Of a stretch of 64,000 nucleotides of DNA, positions 54,259-63,399 are shown piece by piece. Origin of the DNA: Parafrigoribacterium mesophilum. GTDB lineage: Bacteria; Actinomycetota; Actinomycetes; Actinomycetales; Microbacteriaceae. How positions within the stretch are numbered: position 1 is the stretch's first letter; the number at the start of each line of letters is the position of its first letter. The DNA lies in the NCBI RefSeq assembly GCF_039652555.1, contig NZ_JBDJAF010000007.1, positions 19,664 to 83,663 on the forward strand, read 5' to 3'. A model generated the notes under the pieces. It was not told where the DNA came from, made no database searches, and worked only from the letters and a program-made list of their open reading frames with translations. The position numbers were made by a program, and so were the translations under genes.

Positions 54259-55125
54259 CGGCGCGTACTGGGTAGCCCAGTCCGCGGTGGCCTTGAGGCC
54301 GCCAAAGGTATAGAGGTGCAGCTTCACGCTCTCCAGCCCACCGGTGCCTGATCCTGTCGATGGATCGGCCAGCAGATTCCCCAGGGCGGTGACGAACTTG
54401 TCGGGGCCGGCAGTACCCATCAAGTTGGTCAGCGAGAAGCCGTACTTCTTCACGATCATGGCGTTGGCGCCCACGCCGAACCGGCGGGCGAAGCTGATCA
54501 GCCGCTTGATCCCGGCGGGGCCGGGGGTGCCGATCCTGATCTGGGTGTCGATGCCGTGCCCGCGCACCTGCTTGATCCACGCCATCACCGGGTCGGTGTC
54601 GAAAGAGAACTGCGTCAGGATCGTTGCCGCAAGTCCCTGTTCCTTCAGGCTCGCGGACTTGTCGGCGAGGTGCGACCACAGCACATCCGTCGGGATGTCG
54701 GGGTGGCCTTCCGGGTACCCGGCGATGCTGACGTGTTTCACCCCGTACTTCTGCAGCACACCGGAGCGGATCACCGACAAGGAGTCCGGGTATGGGCCCT
54801 GAGGTGTGGCCGGGTCCCCGCCCACGGCGAACACATTCTCGGTGGCCCCGACATCCTGTAGTGCAGCCAGAAAATCCTCCAGCTCGGCCTGTGACGAAAG
54901 TCGCCGCGCGGAGACATGGGGTACCGGGGTGAACCCGAGTTCCCGTACCGCCTTGGCCGCCGCCACCCGCATCTCGAGATCCTCGTTGCCCAGGAACGTC
55001 ACGTTGATTCGGGTGCCGGCAGGGATGCTGTCCTTCGCCTCGATCAGACCGGGTACATCCTTACCCGTCATCTCCAGCGAATAATTCGACAGCAGGTCCA
55101 CTCCGGGACTCGTGGTGTTCGTCAT
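54250..55125 (-). CDS. methylenetetrahydrofolate reductase family protein
   Basis: 291 aa from ATG 55125. Landmarks of the MetF TIM barrel: LLSNYSLEMTGKDVPGL at the start, GTRINVTFLGNEDLEMRVAA, GFTPVPHVSARRLSSQAEL, FAVGGDPATPQGPYPDSLSV (the GGDP flavin/folate loop), IAGYPEGHPD and TILTQFSFDTDPVMAWIKQV. It lacks the length of MTHFR with regulatory domain. Here it probably runs in the oxidative direction, converting 5-methyl-THF from the LigM-like demethylase to 5,10-methylene-THF. First gene of the purU-ligM-padR run; spacing to the next is only 26 bp. Confidence 0.88.
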   Translation of the reverse strand: MTNTTSPGVDLLSNYSLEMTGKDVPGLIEAKDSIPAGTRINVTFLGNEDLEMRVAAAKAVRELGFTPVPHVSARRLSSQAELEDFLAALQDVGATENVFAVGGDPATPQGPYPDSLSVIRSGVLQKYGVKHVSIAGYPEGHPDIPTDVLWSHLADKSASLKEQGLAATILTQFSFDTDPVMAWIKQVRGHGIDTQIRIGTPGPAGIKRLISFARRFGVGANAMIVKKYGFSLTNLMGTAGPDKFVTALGNLLADPSTGSGTGGLESVKLHLYTFGGLKATADWATQYAPKN

Positions 55126-55147
55126 TGAATCGATGTCCTCTCCACCC

Positions 55148-56410
55148 TCAGGTGCGGCAGCAGTGCGCGTTCTCATCAGAATAACTATCTGTGTAGTTAT
55201 TGTCTACTGTGTGTCGTTTATTACGGCGGTCTTTCAGGTGTTGGTCGACAACTCGGTGAGTCGGCGTTCCAAAAAGCGCCGCTCGGTGCCGTCGTCCGTG
55301 AGCTCGCGCCCTCCGATAGGCATCCTGCGCCTCCTCGATGTGTCCGAGCCGTCGCAGCAGTTCGGCCCTGGTCGAGTGCAGGTAGCGAAAGTCGTCGAGC
55401 CCGAGCCCGTCGAGGATACGCAGCCCGGCCTGCGGTCCTTCGGTCTCGGCGACGGCGATGGCGCGGTTGAGCTCCACGATGGGTGAGCCGGTCAGGCGGC
55501 CGAGCTCGCCGTACAACGCCGCGATCTGCGCCCAGTCGCACGGCACCTCGGCGTGCAGCGCAGCGATGGCGGCCTGCAGAACATAGGGCCCTCGGCCGCG
55601 CAGGGCGAGCGCCCGATCGAGTTCGGCGCGTCCGGCGGCGATCTGCGCCGTGTTCCACCGGGATCGGTCTTGATCGGCGAGCAGTACGAGTTCGCTGTCG
55701 CTGAACCGCGCCTCGCGCCGAGAGTCGTGCAGGAGCATCATCGCCAGCAGCCCGTGCACCTCGGGCTCGGTCGGGAGCAGTTCGGTGAGAGCCCGACCCA
55801 ACCAGATCGCCTCGGCGGCGAGTTCGTCACGGCCGCCGTAGCCTTCGTTGAAGATCAGGTAGACGACGGCGAGAACGGCGTCGAGGCGCTCGCCGAGTAG
55901 GTGAGCCGGTGGCACCCGGAACGGGATCCCTGCGGCTTTGATCTTGCGTTTGGCCCGTACCAGCCGCTGCGCCATGGTGGCCTCGGGTACCAGGAAGGCT
56001 CGGGCGATCTCGTCCGTGCTCAGCCCGCCGAGGGTGCGCAGTGTGAGCGCCACCTGCGCCTCGATTGCGAGGGCGGGGTGACAGCAGGTGAAGATGAGCT
56101 CCAAGCGCTCGTCCGGAAAGATCATGGACGTCATCGGCACCTCGGCGCGATTCTCCGCAGCGAGCAGGCTGAACTTGGTTGTGAGAGTGCGGTTGCGACG
56201 GATGCGATCCGTCGCTTGGTTTCGGGCGGTCCTCATCAACCAGGCACGCGGGTTATCGGGAACGCCGTCGCGCGGCCAGCGGTCGGCGGCGATCGCGAAT
56301 GCCTCCTGCGCGGCCTCCTCGGCGAGGTCGAAGTCGCCGAGGAAGCCGATCAGGGTGGCCAGAACGCGGCCCCATTCCTCGCGGAAGACCTGTTCGAGCG
56401 TCGTTACCAA
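55148..56410 (-). CDS. ECF42-type RNA polymerase sigma factor
   Basis: 420 aa, TTG start inside the last codons of the upstream DGPF gene (7-bp overlap). The sigma2 domain (LATLIGFLGDFDLAEEAAQE, PRAWLMRTARNQATDRIRRN) and sigma4 domain (ALTLRTLGGLSTDEIARAFL, MAQRLVRAKRKIKAAGIP) are followed by a ~230-residue helical C-terminal extension (AVVYLIFNEGYGGRDELAAE, LMMLLHDSRREARFSD-type repeats), the mark of the ECF42 group. That group is encoded next to DGPF/YciI proteins, as here, and has no anti-sigma gene. The extension is thought to control activity; the signal is unknown. Confidence 0.92.
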   Translation of the reverse strand: MVTTLEQVFREEWGRVLATLIGFLGDFDLAEEAAQEAFAIAADRWPRDGVPDNPRAWLMRTARNQATDRIRRNRTLTTKFSLLAAENRAEVPMTSMIFPDERLELIFTCCHPALAIEAQVALTLRTLGGLSTDEIARAFLVPEATMAQRLVRAKRKIKAAGIPFRVPPAHLLGERLDAVLAVVYLIFNEGYGGRDELAAEAIWLGRALTELLPTEPEVHGLLAMMLLHDSRREARFSDSELVLLADQDRSRWNTAQIAAGRAELDRALALRGRGPYVLQAAIAALHAEVPCDWAQIAALYGELGRLTGSPIVELNRAIAVAETEGPQAGLRILDGLGLDDFRYLHSTRAELLRRLGHIEEAQDAYRRARAHGRRHRAALFGTPTHRVVDQHLKDRRNKRHTVDNNYTDSYSDENAHCCRT

Positions 56411-56751
56411 TACACCTCCGAGGGGCGGATCTCGACGGCGCCGCCATAGCGTGCTGCCGGCACGCGGGCGGCCACCTCGATGGCCGCGTCCAGATCATCG
56501 GCCTCGAGAATGAACCAGCCGCCCACCGCCTCCTTCATTCCGACGAACGGTCCATCCGTGGTCACGGTCTTGCCGCCCTCGAGCCGTACCGTGGTTGCGT
56601 TTTCGGGCAAGCCCATCGGCAGCCCGGGGGTGACGCCCGGCGTCTGGTTGATCGCCTGGTAGTCGGCGGCGACCTGCTTCTGCTCCTCCTCGGGGAGTGC
56701 GGCTTGCCGTTCGAGTGCGCCGTTTTGATAGATCATCATGATGTACTTCAT
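56404..56751 (-). CDS. DGPF/YciI-domain protein, partner of the sigma factor
   Basis: 115 aa from ATG 56751, preceded by AAAGGG. The family motif TDGPFVGMKEAVGGWFILEA and the N-terminal MKYIMMIYQNGA place it in the YCII/DGPF family. It sits directly upstream of, and overlaps, the ECF42 sigma gene. DGPF proteins are the usual partners or targets of ECF42 sigma factors; their biochemical role is not known. Confidence 0.92.
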   Translation of the reverse strand: MKYIMMIYQNGALERQAALPEEEQKQVAADYQAINQTPGVTPGLPMGLPENATTVRLEGGKTVTTDGPFVGMKEAVGGWFILEADDLDAAIEVAARVPAARYGGAVEIRPSEVYW

Positions 56752-56843
56752 CGCTAGCCCTTTCGTCGTGACCAGTGTGGTCGTAGTAAGACGAACGGCG
56801 AGCCCCCAAATCGACAACTCAACGAGAAAATCTGAACGCTGAG

Positions 56844-57308
56844 TCAGCTCGCCGCTTTCGTCACGAGGGCAGCGATCTTCTTCTCGTCGGCCTTAGTCAG
56901 TTTCGTGAGGGCATAGGCGGTCGGCCACATGCTGCCTTCGTCGAGGTTCGCCGCGGCTTCGAATCCGAAGGTCGCGTACCTGTTCTTGAACTTGTCGGCG
57001 CTTTGGAAGAAGCAGACCAGTTTGCCGTCCTTGGCGTAGGCGGGCATCCCGTACCAAAGTTTCGCTTTGAGCTCGGGTGCGCTGGCCTTGACGATGGTGT
57101 GGATGCGTTCGGCCATGGCGCGATCGGATTCCGGCATCTCGGCGATCTTGGCGAGCACATCGTTTTCGGCATCTGCGTCTTTGCCCCGGGCCGCCTCCGC
57201 CTTGAGTTCCTTGGCGCGCTCTTTCATCGCGGCCTTTTCTTCGTCGGTGAACTGGGGCGCTTTGCCCTTGGTAGGGGCCTTCGGGCTGGACTTTTTCGTG
57301 TCGCTCAT
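56844..57308 (-). CDS. DUF1801-family protein
   Basis: 154 aa; AAAGGGAA upstream of ATG 57308, which overlaps the VOC gene's stop (ATGA). A Lys-rich disordered N-terminal third (KKSSPKAPTKGKAPQF) precedes the DUF1801 domain: IHTIVKASAPELKAKLWYGM, PAYAKDGKLVCFFQSADKFK and RYATFGFEAAANLDEGSMWP. Relatives have been linked to intracellular iron handling in Bacillus (YdhG/Fra), but here the function is unassigned. Confidence 0.85.
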   Translation of the reverse strand: MSDTKKSSPKAPTKGKAPQFTDEEKAAMKERAKELKAEAARGKDADAENDVLAKIAEMPESDRAMAERIHTIVKASAPELKAKLWYGMPAYAKDGKLVCFFQSADKFKNRYATFGFEAAANLDEGSMWPTAYALTKLTKADEKKIAALVTKAAS

Positions 57309-57769
57309 GACTGGTTCCCTTTCTGTCCTTCGCGCTGCGCGCGTTCCTCGGAATCCTCGAGTTCCTCGAACACGGTTATCTGCTGCCCGCCGGGCCCCTC
57401 GAGCCTGGAGTTGAGTGACCGCCACGGTGTCTCGCGTGGTTCGCCAACGATGACGGCACCGGCACGTGCAAGTGTCGTTGTGGTGCCGCGACCATCGGAC
57501 ACCTCAAACGCGAGCCGGATGCCGGGGCGCTGTACTTGCCCTGTTTCGAGCTGGTCGATCATCCGTTTCTGGGCGGGATTTGCGATTTCGAGTGTGGCGC
57601 GGCCGGCCTCGAGAATCGCGACGCGTGCCGCGCCGTCACCCTCGAATGCCAGCTCTTCGGGCAATCCAAGAGCGTCTCGATAGAAGGCGATAGCGGCGTC
57701 GAAGTCCTCCACCTCGACAACCACACGGAGTTGTAAGGCGCCTCCGGAATCGTTCGTCGTCATGTTCAT
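57305..57769 (-). CDS. VOC-family (glyoxalase-fold) protein
   Basis: 154 aa. Two beta-alpha-beta-beta-beta modules: LRVVVEVEDFDAAIAFYRDA LGLPEEL at the start (shown here as VVEVEDFDAAIAFYRDALG) and RLAFEVSDGRGTTTTLARAG in the second, with the closing LEGPGGQQITVFEEL strand. Possible metal ligands include Glu in FEELED. Its stop overlaps the DUF1801 start, so the two are cotranscribed. Substrate unknown. Confidence 0.85.
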   Translation of the reverse strand: MNMTTNDSGGALQLRVVVEVEDFDAAIAFYRDALGLPEELAFEGDGAARVAILEAGRATLEIANPAQKRMIDQLETGQVQRPGIRLAFEVSDGRGTTTTLARAGAVIVGEPRETPWRSLNSRLEGPGGQQITVFEELEDSEERAQREGQKGNQS

Positions 57770-57793
57770 GGTTGCCAGGTTAACCCGGACGCC

Positions 57794-58459
57794 CTACCCC
57801 TGTCGGCGCACCATCTCCGCGATCCAGGCGGGTGCGAACGGCGAGGTGCAATTCGGGGGAGTCGGGTAGTCTTTCAAGACTTCGAGGCGCTCACCGATGT
57901 CAATGGCGCGGGGACGGAGGTCGGCGTGCTGTATGCCGATTTCGGCCAGGCAGTGGTTCATCGACCACTGCAGGCGGTCCGGGGCATCCTTCATCTCCGA
58001 CTCGACGGTGTCGAGCAGTCCGGTCAGGTTGAGCACCTCGGGATTCTTGGCCACCCGATCGGTGGTCAGCTCCCAGCCGGCGCTGGCGACCACCGGGTCG
58101 GCATCGGAAAACCAGCGCAGCCGCAGCTCCTCGGCGTGCGGGTTCTTCTTCACTACGTAGTTGACGAGCCAGTCGTGCACCTTCGGGGCGCGAGCCTGCC
58201 GCAGCATCGCATCCAGCTGGTCGGCTTCGTACAGCTTCGGCCGGCAGATCAGGATCGCCAGCAGCCGGGCCGCGGTGTCATCCGTCGCCCACAGCTCGGC
58301 TGCCAGCTCGTGCTGAATCTTCAGGCGTTTGGCAAGCTGACGCAGCTTGCCGAGGTTCACGCCGTGGTCGTCGCCGCGCTTCTCGTTCGCCTCGCGCACC
58401 TTCGGGTCCGCGAGAGCAGCCAGCTCGGCCATGACGTCGGGCAACGGTTTTTCTTGCAC
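57794..58459 (-). CDS. DNA alkylation repair protein, AlkD-like HEAT fold
   Basis: 221 aa from GTG 58459, chosen because AAAGGGAA lies 7 bases upstream; an ATG 24 bases further up lacks a site. Helical throughout, with the AlkC/AlkD-type opening LAALADPKVREANEKRG then HGVNLGKLRQLAKRL, and the DWLVNYVVKKNP, LRLRWFSDADPVVASAGWEL (WxxxxDxxxRRAxW-like) blocks. Such proteins bind alkylated DNA with HEAT-like repeats and excise positively charged lesions. Part of the minus-strand run of stress genes but separated by ~25 bp from the VOC gene. Confidence 0.78.
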   Translation of the reverse strand: MQEKPLPDVMAELAALADPKVREANEKRGDDHGVNLGKLRQLAKRLKIQHELAAELWATDDTAARLLAILICRPKLYEADQLDAMLRQARAPKVHDWLVNYVVKKNPHAEELRLRWFSDADPVVASAGWELTTDRVAKNPEVLNLTGLLDTVESEMKDAPDRLQWSMNHCLAEIGIQHADLRPRAIDIGERLEVLKDYPTPPNCTSPFAPAWIAEMVRRQG

Positions 58460-58586
58460 TGCACTTCCCTTTGTCCTCACCATGGGCGCCCGTGAGCGCC
58501 CGACTGTGCTGCCCCCACAGTATGACGGATGCGCCTGAGGCTGACGAGGCATTCCGCCGGGTTCTGAGCCCCGATGCTCAGTTCCG

Positions 58587-59816
58587 TCAGGAGCGTGCCG
58601 GCACCGGCGACGAGGAGGTCACCGTCGCCGCATCCCGTCGCGCGGCCTTCGGGGTGAAGCAGACGCTTCCGATCATCATGATCACCGTCGTGGCCAGCAC
58701 GACGAACAAGAGGATGCCGGGGCTGAAGCCGGTCAGTTGCAGAGACGCCGGGATGCTGTAGAAGAGCACGATGGTCACGAGCCCGCGCGGAGTGAAGAAC
58801 AGTTCCGGCAGGATGTGACCTCGACCGAACACCATCAGGTACAGGTAGCGCATTACCAAGATGCAGGCGACGATGGCCGATCCGATCAGCAGCACGTTGG
58901 CATCCCAGAGGCTGCGGATGTCGATGGAGTAGCCGAACAGCACAAAGAACACGGTGCGGACGAGGAAGGCGGATTCCACCGTGACCGAGGTGACTGTTTC
59001 TGCGGCGCTTTCCACGTCACCGGTCGTCAAGTGCCTGTGGAACGGCCGGAAGCTGCTGTGACTCCAATTGTTGATGACGATTCCGAAGATCAGCACCGTG
59101 AGCAGGGTCGGGAGCTGCCAGGCGTGCCCGACGGCGTAGATGAGGAGCAGCACCGAGATGATGAGGAACGCCTTAACGTTCACATCCACCTTGGCGAGCA
59201 GAAAGACGAGTCCGATCGAGATGCCGATCGAGGCCAGCACGGCGGCCACCAGGCCGAGCACTTCCAACGCGACGACACCGGCGTCGAGTCGTTGGCCCGC
59301 GATCAGGAAGTTGAACAACAAAATTCCGAAGACGTCGGACAAGGCCGACTCATAGGTGAGGAACTCGCGTTTGTTCTTTGTCAGGTAGCCGATGCTTGAG
59401 GCGACGATCGTGCTGCTGATCACCGCCAGGGGGACGGCATAGACAATGCTCGATAACCACTCTTGGCCGAACGCCATGTAAATGATGATCGCGATGCCCG
59501 CCGTGGTCAGTGCCAGGACGAACAGCGAGGATGCTGTCGCGCGCTTGATCAGGGGCAGTTTGTCTTTCGACATGCTCAGGTCGAGACCCGCCTCCAGAAG
59601 GATGATGATAAGCCCCAGGACGCCGACGAACTGGAGGAACTCCAGCGGAACGTCCACCTGGGCGTCGAGGGCCGTGCTGGCTTCCCGCAGTCCGATGCCC
59701 AGCACAAGCAGCATCAGCACCGTGGGGATGCGAGTTTTGCCGCTGATGATGGAGAAGACGTAGGAAAGAACGACGACTCCGCTCAGGGCGGCGATGGCGA
59801 GGTAGGGCATAGGCAC
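58587..59816 (-). CDS. CPA1-type sodium/proton antiporter family protein
   Basis: 409 aa, GTG start (an ATG two codons later is possible). Twelve to thirteen hydrophobic segments; the second (IPTVLMLLVLGIGLREASTA) and the FVGVLGLIIILLEAGLDLSM segment are typical CPA1/NhaP features, and ESALSDVFGILLFNFLIAG contains the conserved acidic pair region (here SD rather than ND). Family members exchange Na+ or K+ for protons. Monocistronic. Confidence 0.82.
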   Translation of the reverse strand: MPMPYLAIAALSGVVVLSYVFSIISGKTRIPTVLMLLVLGIGLREASTALDAQVDVPLEFLQFVGVLGLIIILLEAGLDLSMSKDKLPLIKRATASSLFVLALTTAGIAIIIYMAFGQEWLSSIVYAVPLAVISSTIVASSIGYLTKNKREFLTYESALSDVFGILLFNFLIAGQRLDAGVVALEVLGLVAAVLASIGISIGLVFLLAKVDVNVKAFLIISVLLLIYAVGHAWQLPTLLTVLIFGIVINNWSHSSFRPFHRHLTTGDVESAAETVTSVTVESAFLVRTVFFVLFGYSIDIRSLWDANVLLIGSAIVACILVMRYLYLMVFGRGHILPELFFTPRGLVTIVLFYSIPASLQLTGFSPGILLFVVLATTVIMMIGSVCFTPKAARRDAATVTSSSPVPARS

Positions 59817-59955
59817 AGTGGGCTACCTTGCCACATCTGACTGTCAGTGCAAATTCCTGGTCGTGGCGCGTCGTCGTTGGCTGAACAGCCGCCGTGGGGT
59901 CGCCTATTTGACGGCTTCTTTTCTTCCGTGGTTCACCACGCTCTAGACTTCCGCG

Positions 59956-60180
59956 GTGAGTGTTCCCACCGTTGATGGACTTCGAACCATGGAGCTGGGT
60001 GCTCCGGGCTCCATGCGCGCGTTTCTCAACGATTGCGTGCTGAACGGCCGCAAGCGCGCCACCGCCGGACTTCCGACCTGGAGGATTGGCGGAAGCAGCA
60101 CCGGGAGTTCTGGTCTCGGAGCGGCCGGAAGGTTACCGACGAGACTCCGGTGCTGTGCATCTACTTCATATTGCTCGTTG
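59956..60180 (+). pseudogene. ASCH-domain gene with internal deletion and frameshift
   Basis: The first frame gives a good ASCH start, PTVDGLRTMELGAPGSMRAF and NGRKRATAGL (ending about 60072). The second frame immediately after it gives the domain's tail, EDWRKQHREFWSRSGRKVTD and TPVLCIYF (about 60080-60170). The ~60-70 residues normally between them are missing and the two parts are out of frame. It also runs into the 3' end of the convergent oxidase gene. Confidence 0.65.
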
Positions 60181-60603
60181 CCAGCCGCTACCAGCCACGC
60201 TTTTCGGATGCAGGGTCAGCATGAGGCGGTGCTCGTCGACCATCGCCTGCATGAACTCGTTCGGATCGGGGTGGGGCTTCTTGCTGATCGTGTTGTAGAG
60301 CGCCAGCAGGTCCTGCCCTGACTGATCACCCGGCTCACGGCTGACCGGGCCGACCTGGGCCGTGCACGCTACCGACGCGTAGGCCCAGAAGTCTGTGCCG
60401 AGCACGTGCATCGTTGCTCGCGGATCCCGGAGCAGGTTGCGGGTCTTGGCCCGGTTAGCGGTGACTGACACGCGGAAGACGGTGCCGTCGAAGGCGGTGG
60501 ACACGTTGGATGACTGCGGTGACCCGTCCGAGCGCAGAGTGATCAGAATCGCTTTGTGATGAGCGCTCAGCCACTCGCGCACCTCTGGGGTGAGTGCACC
60601 CAT
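60166..60603 (-). CDS. PPOX-class (pyridoxamine 5'-phosphate oxidase-fold) protein, probably F420/FMN dependent
   Basis: 145 aa from ATG 60603, AGGAGG 6 bases upstream. Split-barrel landmarks: HKAILITLRSDGSPQSSNVS, FRVSVTANRAKTRNLLRDPR (the K-x-R-N-L phosphate-binding region) and ATMHVLGTDFWAYASVACTA. Actinobacterial members of this size usually use F420 or FMN and reduce unknown substrates. Its 3' end overlaps the ASCH remnant by a few bases. Confidence 0.83.
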   Translation of the reverse strand: MGALTPEVREWLSAHHKAILITLRSDGSPQSSNVSTAFDGTVFRVSVTANRAKTRNLLRDPRATMHVLGTDFWAYASVACTAQVGPVSREPGDQSGQDLLALYNTISKKPHPDPNEFMQAMVDEHRLMLTLHPKSVAGSGWQRAI

Positions 60604-60687
60604 GTGACCTCCTTCAGGTACGTGTCCAGCGCTTCGATCTTCGCATGGCACAGATGCGGGCCTTCGGTGGCCACGACTTCATGGCGT

Positions 60688-61896
60688 CTACCTGACGAGT
60701 TCCTTTCTCATTCCGATCACCAGCGTCGAGGCGATCACCGATAAGCCATAGAAGCAGAACATCCCGGCCGCCATCGTGAAGCCGTTGTCGACGCCGACCA
60801 ACCCGATGAGCGGGGATGCGATCGCCGCCGCGGTGAGCGAAGCGGCGCCCATCAGCGCGGAGGCGACGCCCGCATGTGCCGGGTGGTCCCGCAAGCCCAT
60901 GGCCTGGTTGTTCGGCGTCACTAGCTGCTGGAATCCGATGCACAACCAGGAAAACGCCGCAACGCCCGCAAGGCCGATCGTTGGGGCGGCGATCATCATG
61001 AGGGCGGCGGATGTCATTGCGCCCGCGAGGCCGACGAGGGCGACCTTGTGCGGGGTGAACCGGACCAAGAGCAGCGGACTCAGTCGGTTCATGAAGAGCA
61101 TCGTGACGGCGCCGCCGGAGAGGATGAGGCCGTACATCTGTTGGGATGCCCCGTACCAGTCTTGCGCCACGAAACTCAGGCCGGAGATGTAGCAGAAGCT
61201 CGCCGCCATCATCGCGGATTGTGACAGCGCCGAGCCCACGAATACGCTATCCCTGACGACGGATTTAAGGCCGATGACGAAGTTGGTTTCCCGGAGCGAT
61301 CGCCTGATCGGTTGGGTTTCCGGGAGGGCGAAGATCGCGGTGAGCACCAGCGCGGCGGACATGATGCCCTGCACGATGAAGATCCCGTGCCAGTCCGTCC
61401 ACAGCAGCATGCCCGAACCGATGAGAGGCGCGACGATCGGTGCGCCGGTGGCGATCAGCAGGATTGACGAGTACCGCACCGACGAGGAGCGTCCCGCGGA
61501 GATGTCCCGTACGATCGCCACGGCGATCGCCGGTGCCGCTGCGGAACCGGCGCCCTGGAGTGCGCGGAACACGATGAGGGACCCAATATCGGGGGCCAAT
61601 GCCGAGAGCACCGAGAACACGGCGTGCACGCTCAGTCCGGCGATGAGCGGCCAACGCCGGCCGACCGCATCCGACAGCGGGCCGAGCAGGAGCATTCCGA
61701 CGGCCATGCCCAGTAGCGACCCGGTCAGGGTGGTCTGCACGGCCGCTTCGGATGTGGCAAAGTCGCGGGCGATTTGAGGCATCGCCGGCAAATACATGTC
61801 GACGGTCATGGGCCCGAGAGAGCACATGATGCCCAGGAGAACGATCAGGCCGCGGTGGGACTGGGTTCGGGTGCCGCTGGTCAGCTGCTGGTGCAT
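60688..61896 (-). CDS. Bcr/CflA-family MFS drug exporter
   Basis: 402 aa, 12 hydrophobic segments. Family signature MCSLGPMTVDMYLPAMPQIA (D-x-YLPAxP) in the first segment, LLLGPLSDAVGRRWPLIAGL for the loop 2-3 motif A, ALQGAGSAAAPAIAVAIVRD (motif C-like Gly-rich helix) and IGSGMLLWTDWHGIFIVQGI. Bcr/CflA proteins export sulfonamides, bicyclomycin, chloramphenicol-like drugs or cysteine. Stand-alone. Confidence 0.92.
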   Translation of the reverse strand: MHQQLTSGTRTQSHRGLIVLLGIMCSLGPMTVDMYLPAMPQIARDFATSEAAVQTTLTGSLLGMAVGMLLLGPLSDAVGRRWPLIAGLSVHAVFSVLSALAPDIGSLIVFRALQGAGSAAAPAIAVAIVRDISAGRSSSVRYSSILLIATGAPIVAPLIGSGMLLWTDWHGIFIVQGIMSAALVLTAIFALPETQPIRRSLRETNFVIGLKSVVRDSVFVGSALSQSAMMAASFCYISGLSFVAQDWYGASQQMYGLILSGGAVTMLFMNRLSPLLLVRFTPHKVALVGLAGAMTSAALMMIAAPTIGLAGVAAFSWLCIGFQQLVTPNNQAMGLRDHPAHAGVASALMGAASLTAAAIASPLIGLVGVDNGFTMAAGMFCFYGLSVIASTLVIGMRKELVR

Positions 61897-62136
61897 TGCC
61901 AGTCGATCCTAACCCTGGGGGAAACGCACGCAAGCGGGCCCCGGGCAACATCGTCTACAGCAGTTCTGAGTCGGTAGGAGCGATAGCCCATAGGGCGGTC
62001 CGTTCCGCTCGCTGACCGGATCCGAGCACGATGGGGAGCATGCACCATGAGGCTTCCCACCGCAAAGATAACGGTTTGGTAACGGTGTTGTAGTCGGGTT
62101 GGTGGGGGGTGGTTTTGCTGGTTTTTGGGGGCTGGG

Positions 62137-63399
62137 ATGTCGGTGGCTGGTGGGATTGTTGGGGTTATGGAGCAGCCGTTGCAGTTTCTGGAGGACGACG
62201 TGAAGTCGTTGCGCCGGACGTGGGTTGGTGCGCTGCCCGCGTTCGGTGGCGGTGCTGGCATCGATGCTGCCGGTGAGGTGGCGTTGATGAGTGATGCGGG
62301 TCTGGTGGCGGTCACTGGTGCGGTGGCGCATCTGGTGCGTGCCTCGGAGGCGGTGTTGGCCAGGGTGGCGGGGGAGGTCGCCAAACGCTCGCCGGCCGAG
62401 TTGGGTCGGGAGGGTCTGGCCAAAAAGCAGGGGTTTGTGAATTCGGTCAGCCTGGTGGCGGCGGCTACCGGTGGGTCGGTGGCGGCGGCGGCGCGGATGG
62501 TGCAGGTGGGTCGGGCGACCGCGCCGCGTCAGTCGTTGACCGGGGAGGTGTTGCCGCCGGCGCACCCGTACGTGGCTCGGGCGGTGAACTGCGGCCGGAT
62601 CAGTTCGGATGCGGCGGCGGCGATCACCGGCATGCTGGACCGGGTCGCCGCCCGGGCGAACCCGCAACAAGCCGATGAGTACGAGCGGTTGTTGGCGGAG
62701 CATGCGGCGCAGCTGCCGCATGCTCTGGTGATCCGGATGGTGCGTGAGGCCGAAGCGCGTCTGGATCAAGACGGCCTGGCCCCGCGGGAGGAAGACATGC
62801 ACGCCAGCCGGTTTCTGCACATCCGGGAGGACGAGCACGGCGTGATCCGGCTGACCGCGGCCCTGGATCCGGCCACCGGGGCACCGATCAAGGTCGCGGT
62901 CGAAGCGGCGGTCACCCAGATGATTCGGGCCCGCCGCAGCGACGCGGACGGCACCGACACCGACCACACCCCGGACGGCACCGATGCGGATGGCACGGCG
63001 GTGGGGTCGGTGGTGGGTGATGATCGGTCGGTGCCGCAGATGCAGGCCGATGCGTTGGCGATGATCGCCGGCCACACCCTGGGTTGCAGCCGGATGCCTA
63101 CCGGTCCGGCGGTGACCATGGTGGTGCGCACCGAGTTGACCACGTTGACCGAGGGCCTCGGTCACGGTCACATCGACGGGCTGACCCAGCCGGTCAGTGC
63201 CGGCACGATCCGCAAACTGGCCGCCACCGCCGGGCTGATCCCGGCCGTGTTCGGCGGCAACTCGCTGCCATTGGATCTAGGCCGGGACGCCCGATTGTTC
63301 TCCTGGCCGCAACGCCTGGCGTTGGCCGAACGTGACGGGGGCTGCGCCTCCTGCGGAATCGACGTCGCCTACACCGAGGCCCACCACATCGATTGGTGA
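62137..63399 (+). pseudogene. DUF222/HNH endonuclease gene (13E12 repeat family) interrupted by IS256-type element
   Basis: About 420 aa remain. The start is uncertain: ATG 62137 (GGGGG upstream) or ATG 62167. DUF222 fills most of it (ARVAGEVAKRSPAELGREGL, RMVQVGRATAPRQSLTGEVL, RFLHIREDEHGVIRLTAALD), with a variable Asp/Thr-rich insert (DGTDTDHTPDGTDADGTAVG). The C-terminal HNH domain begins normally (LALAERDGGCASCGIDVAYTE, AHHIDW) and is cut at the second His-containing motif: the frame reads GATTGG then TGA formed with the element's first bases. The remaining HNH residues (W..HGRTD region) must lie beyond the element, outside the window. Confidence 0.85.
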
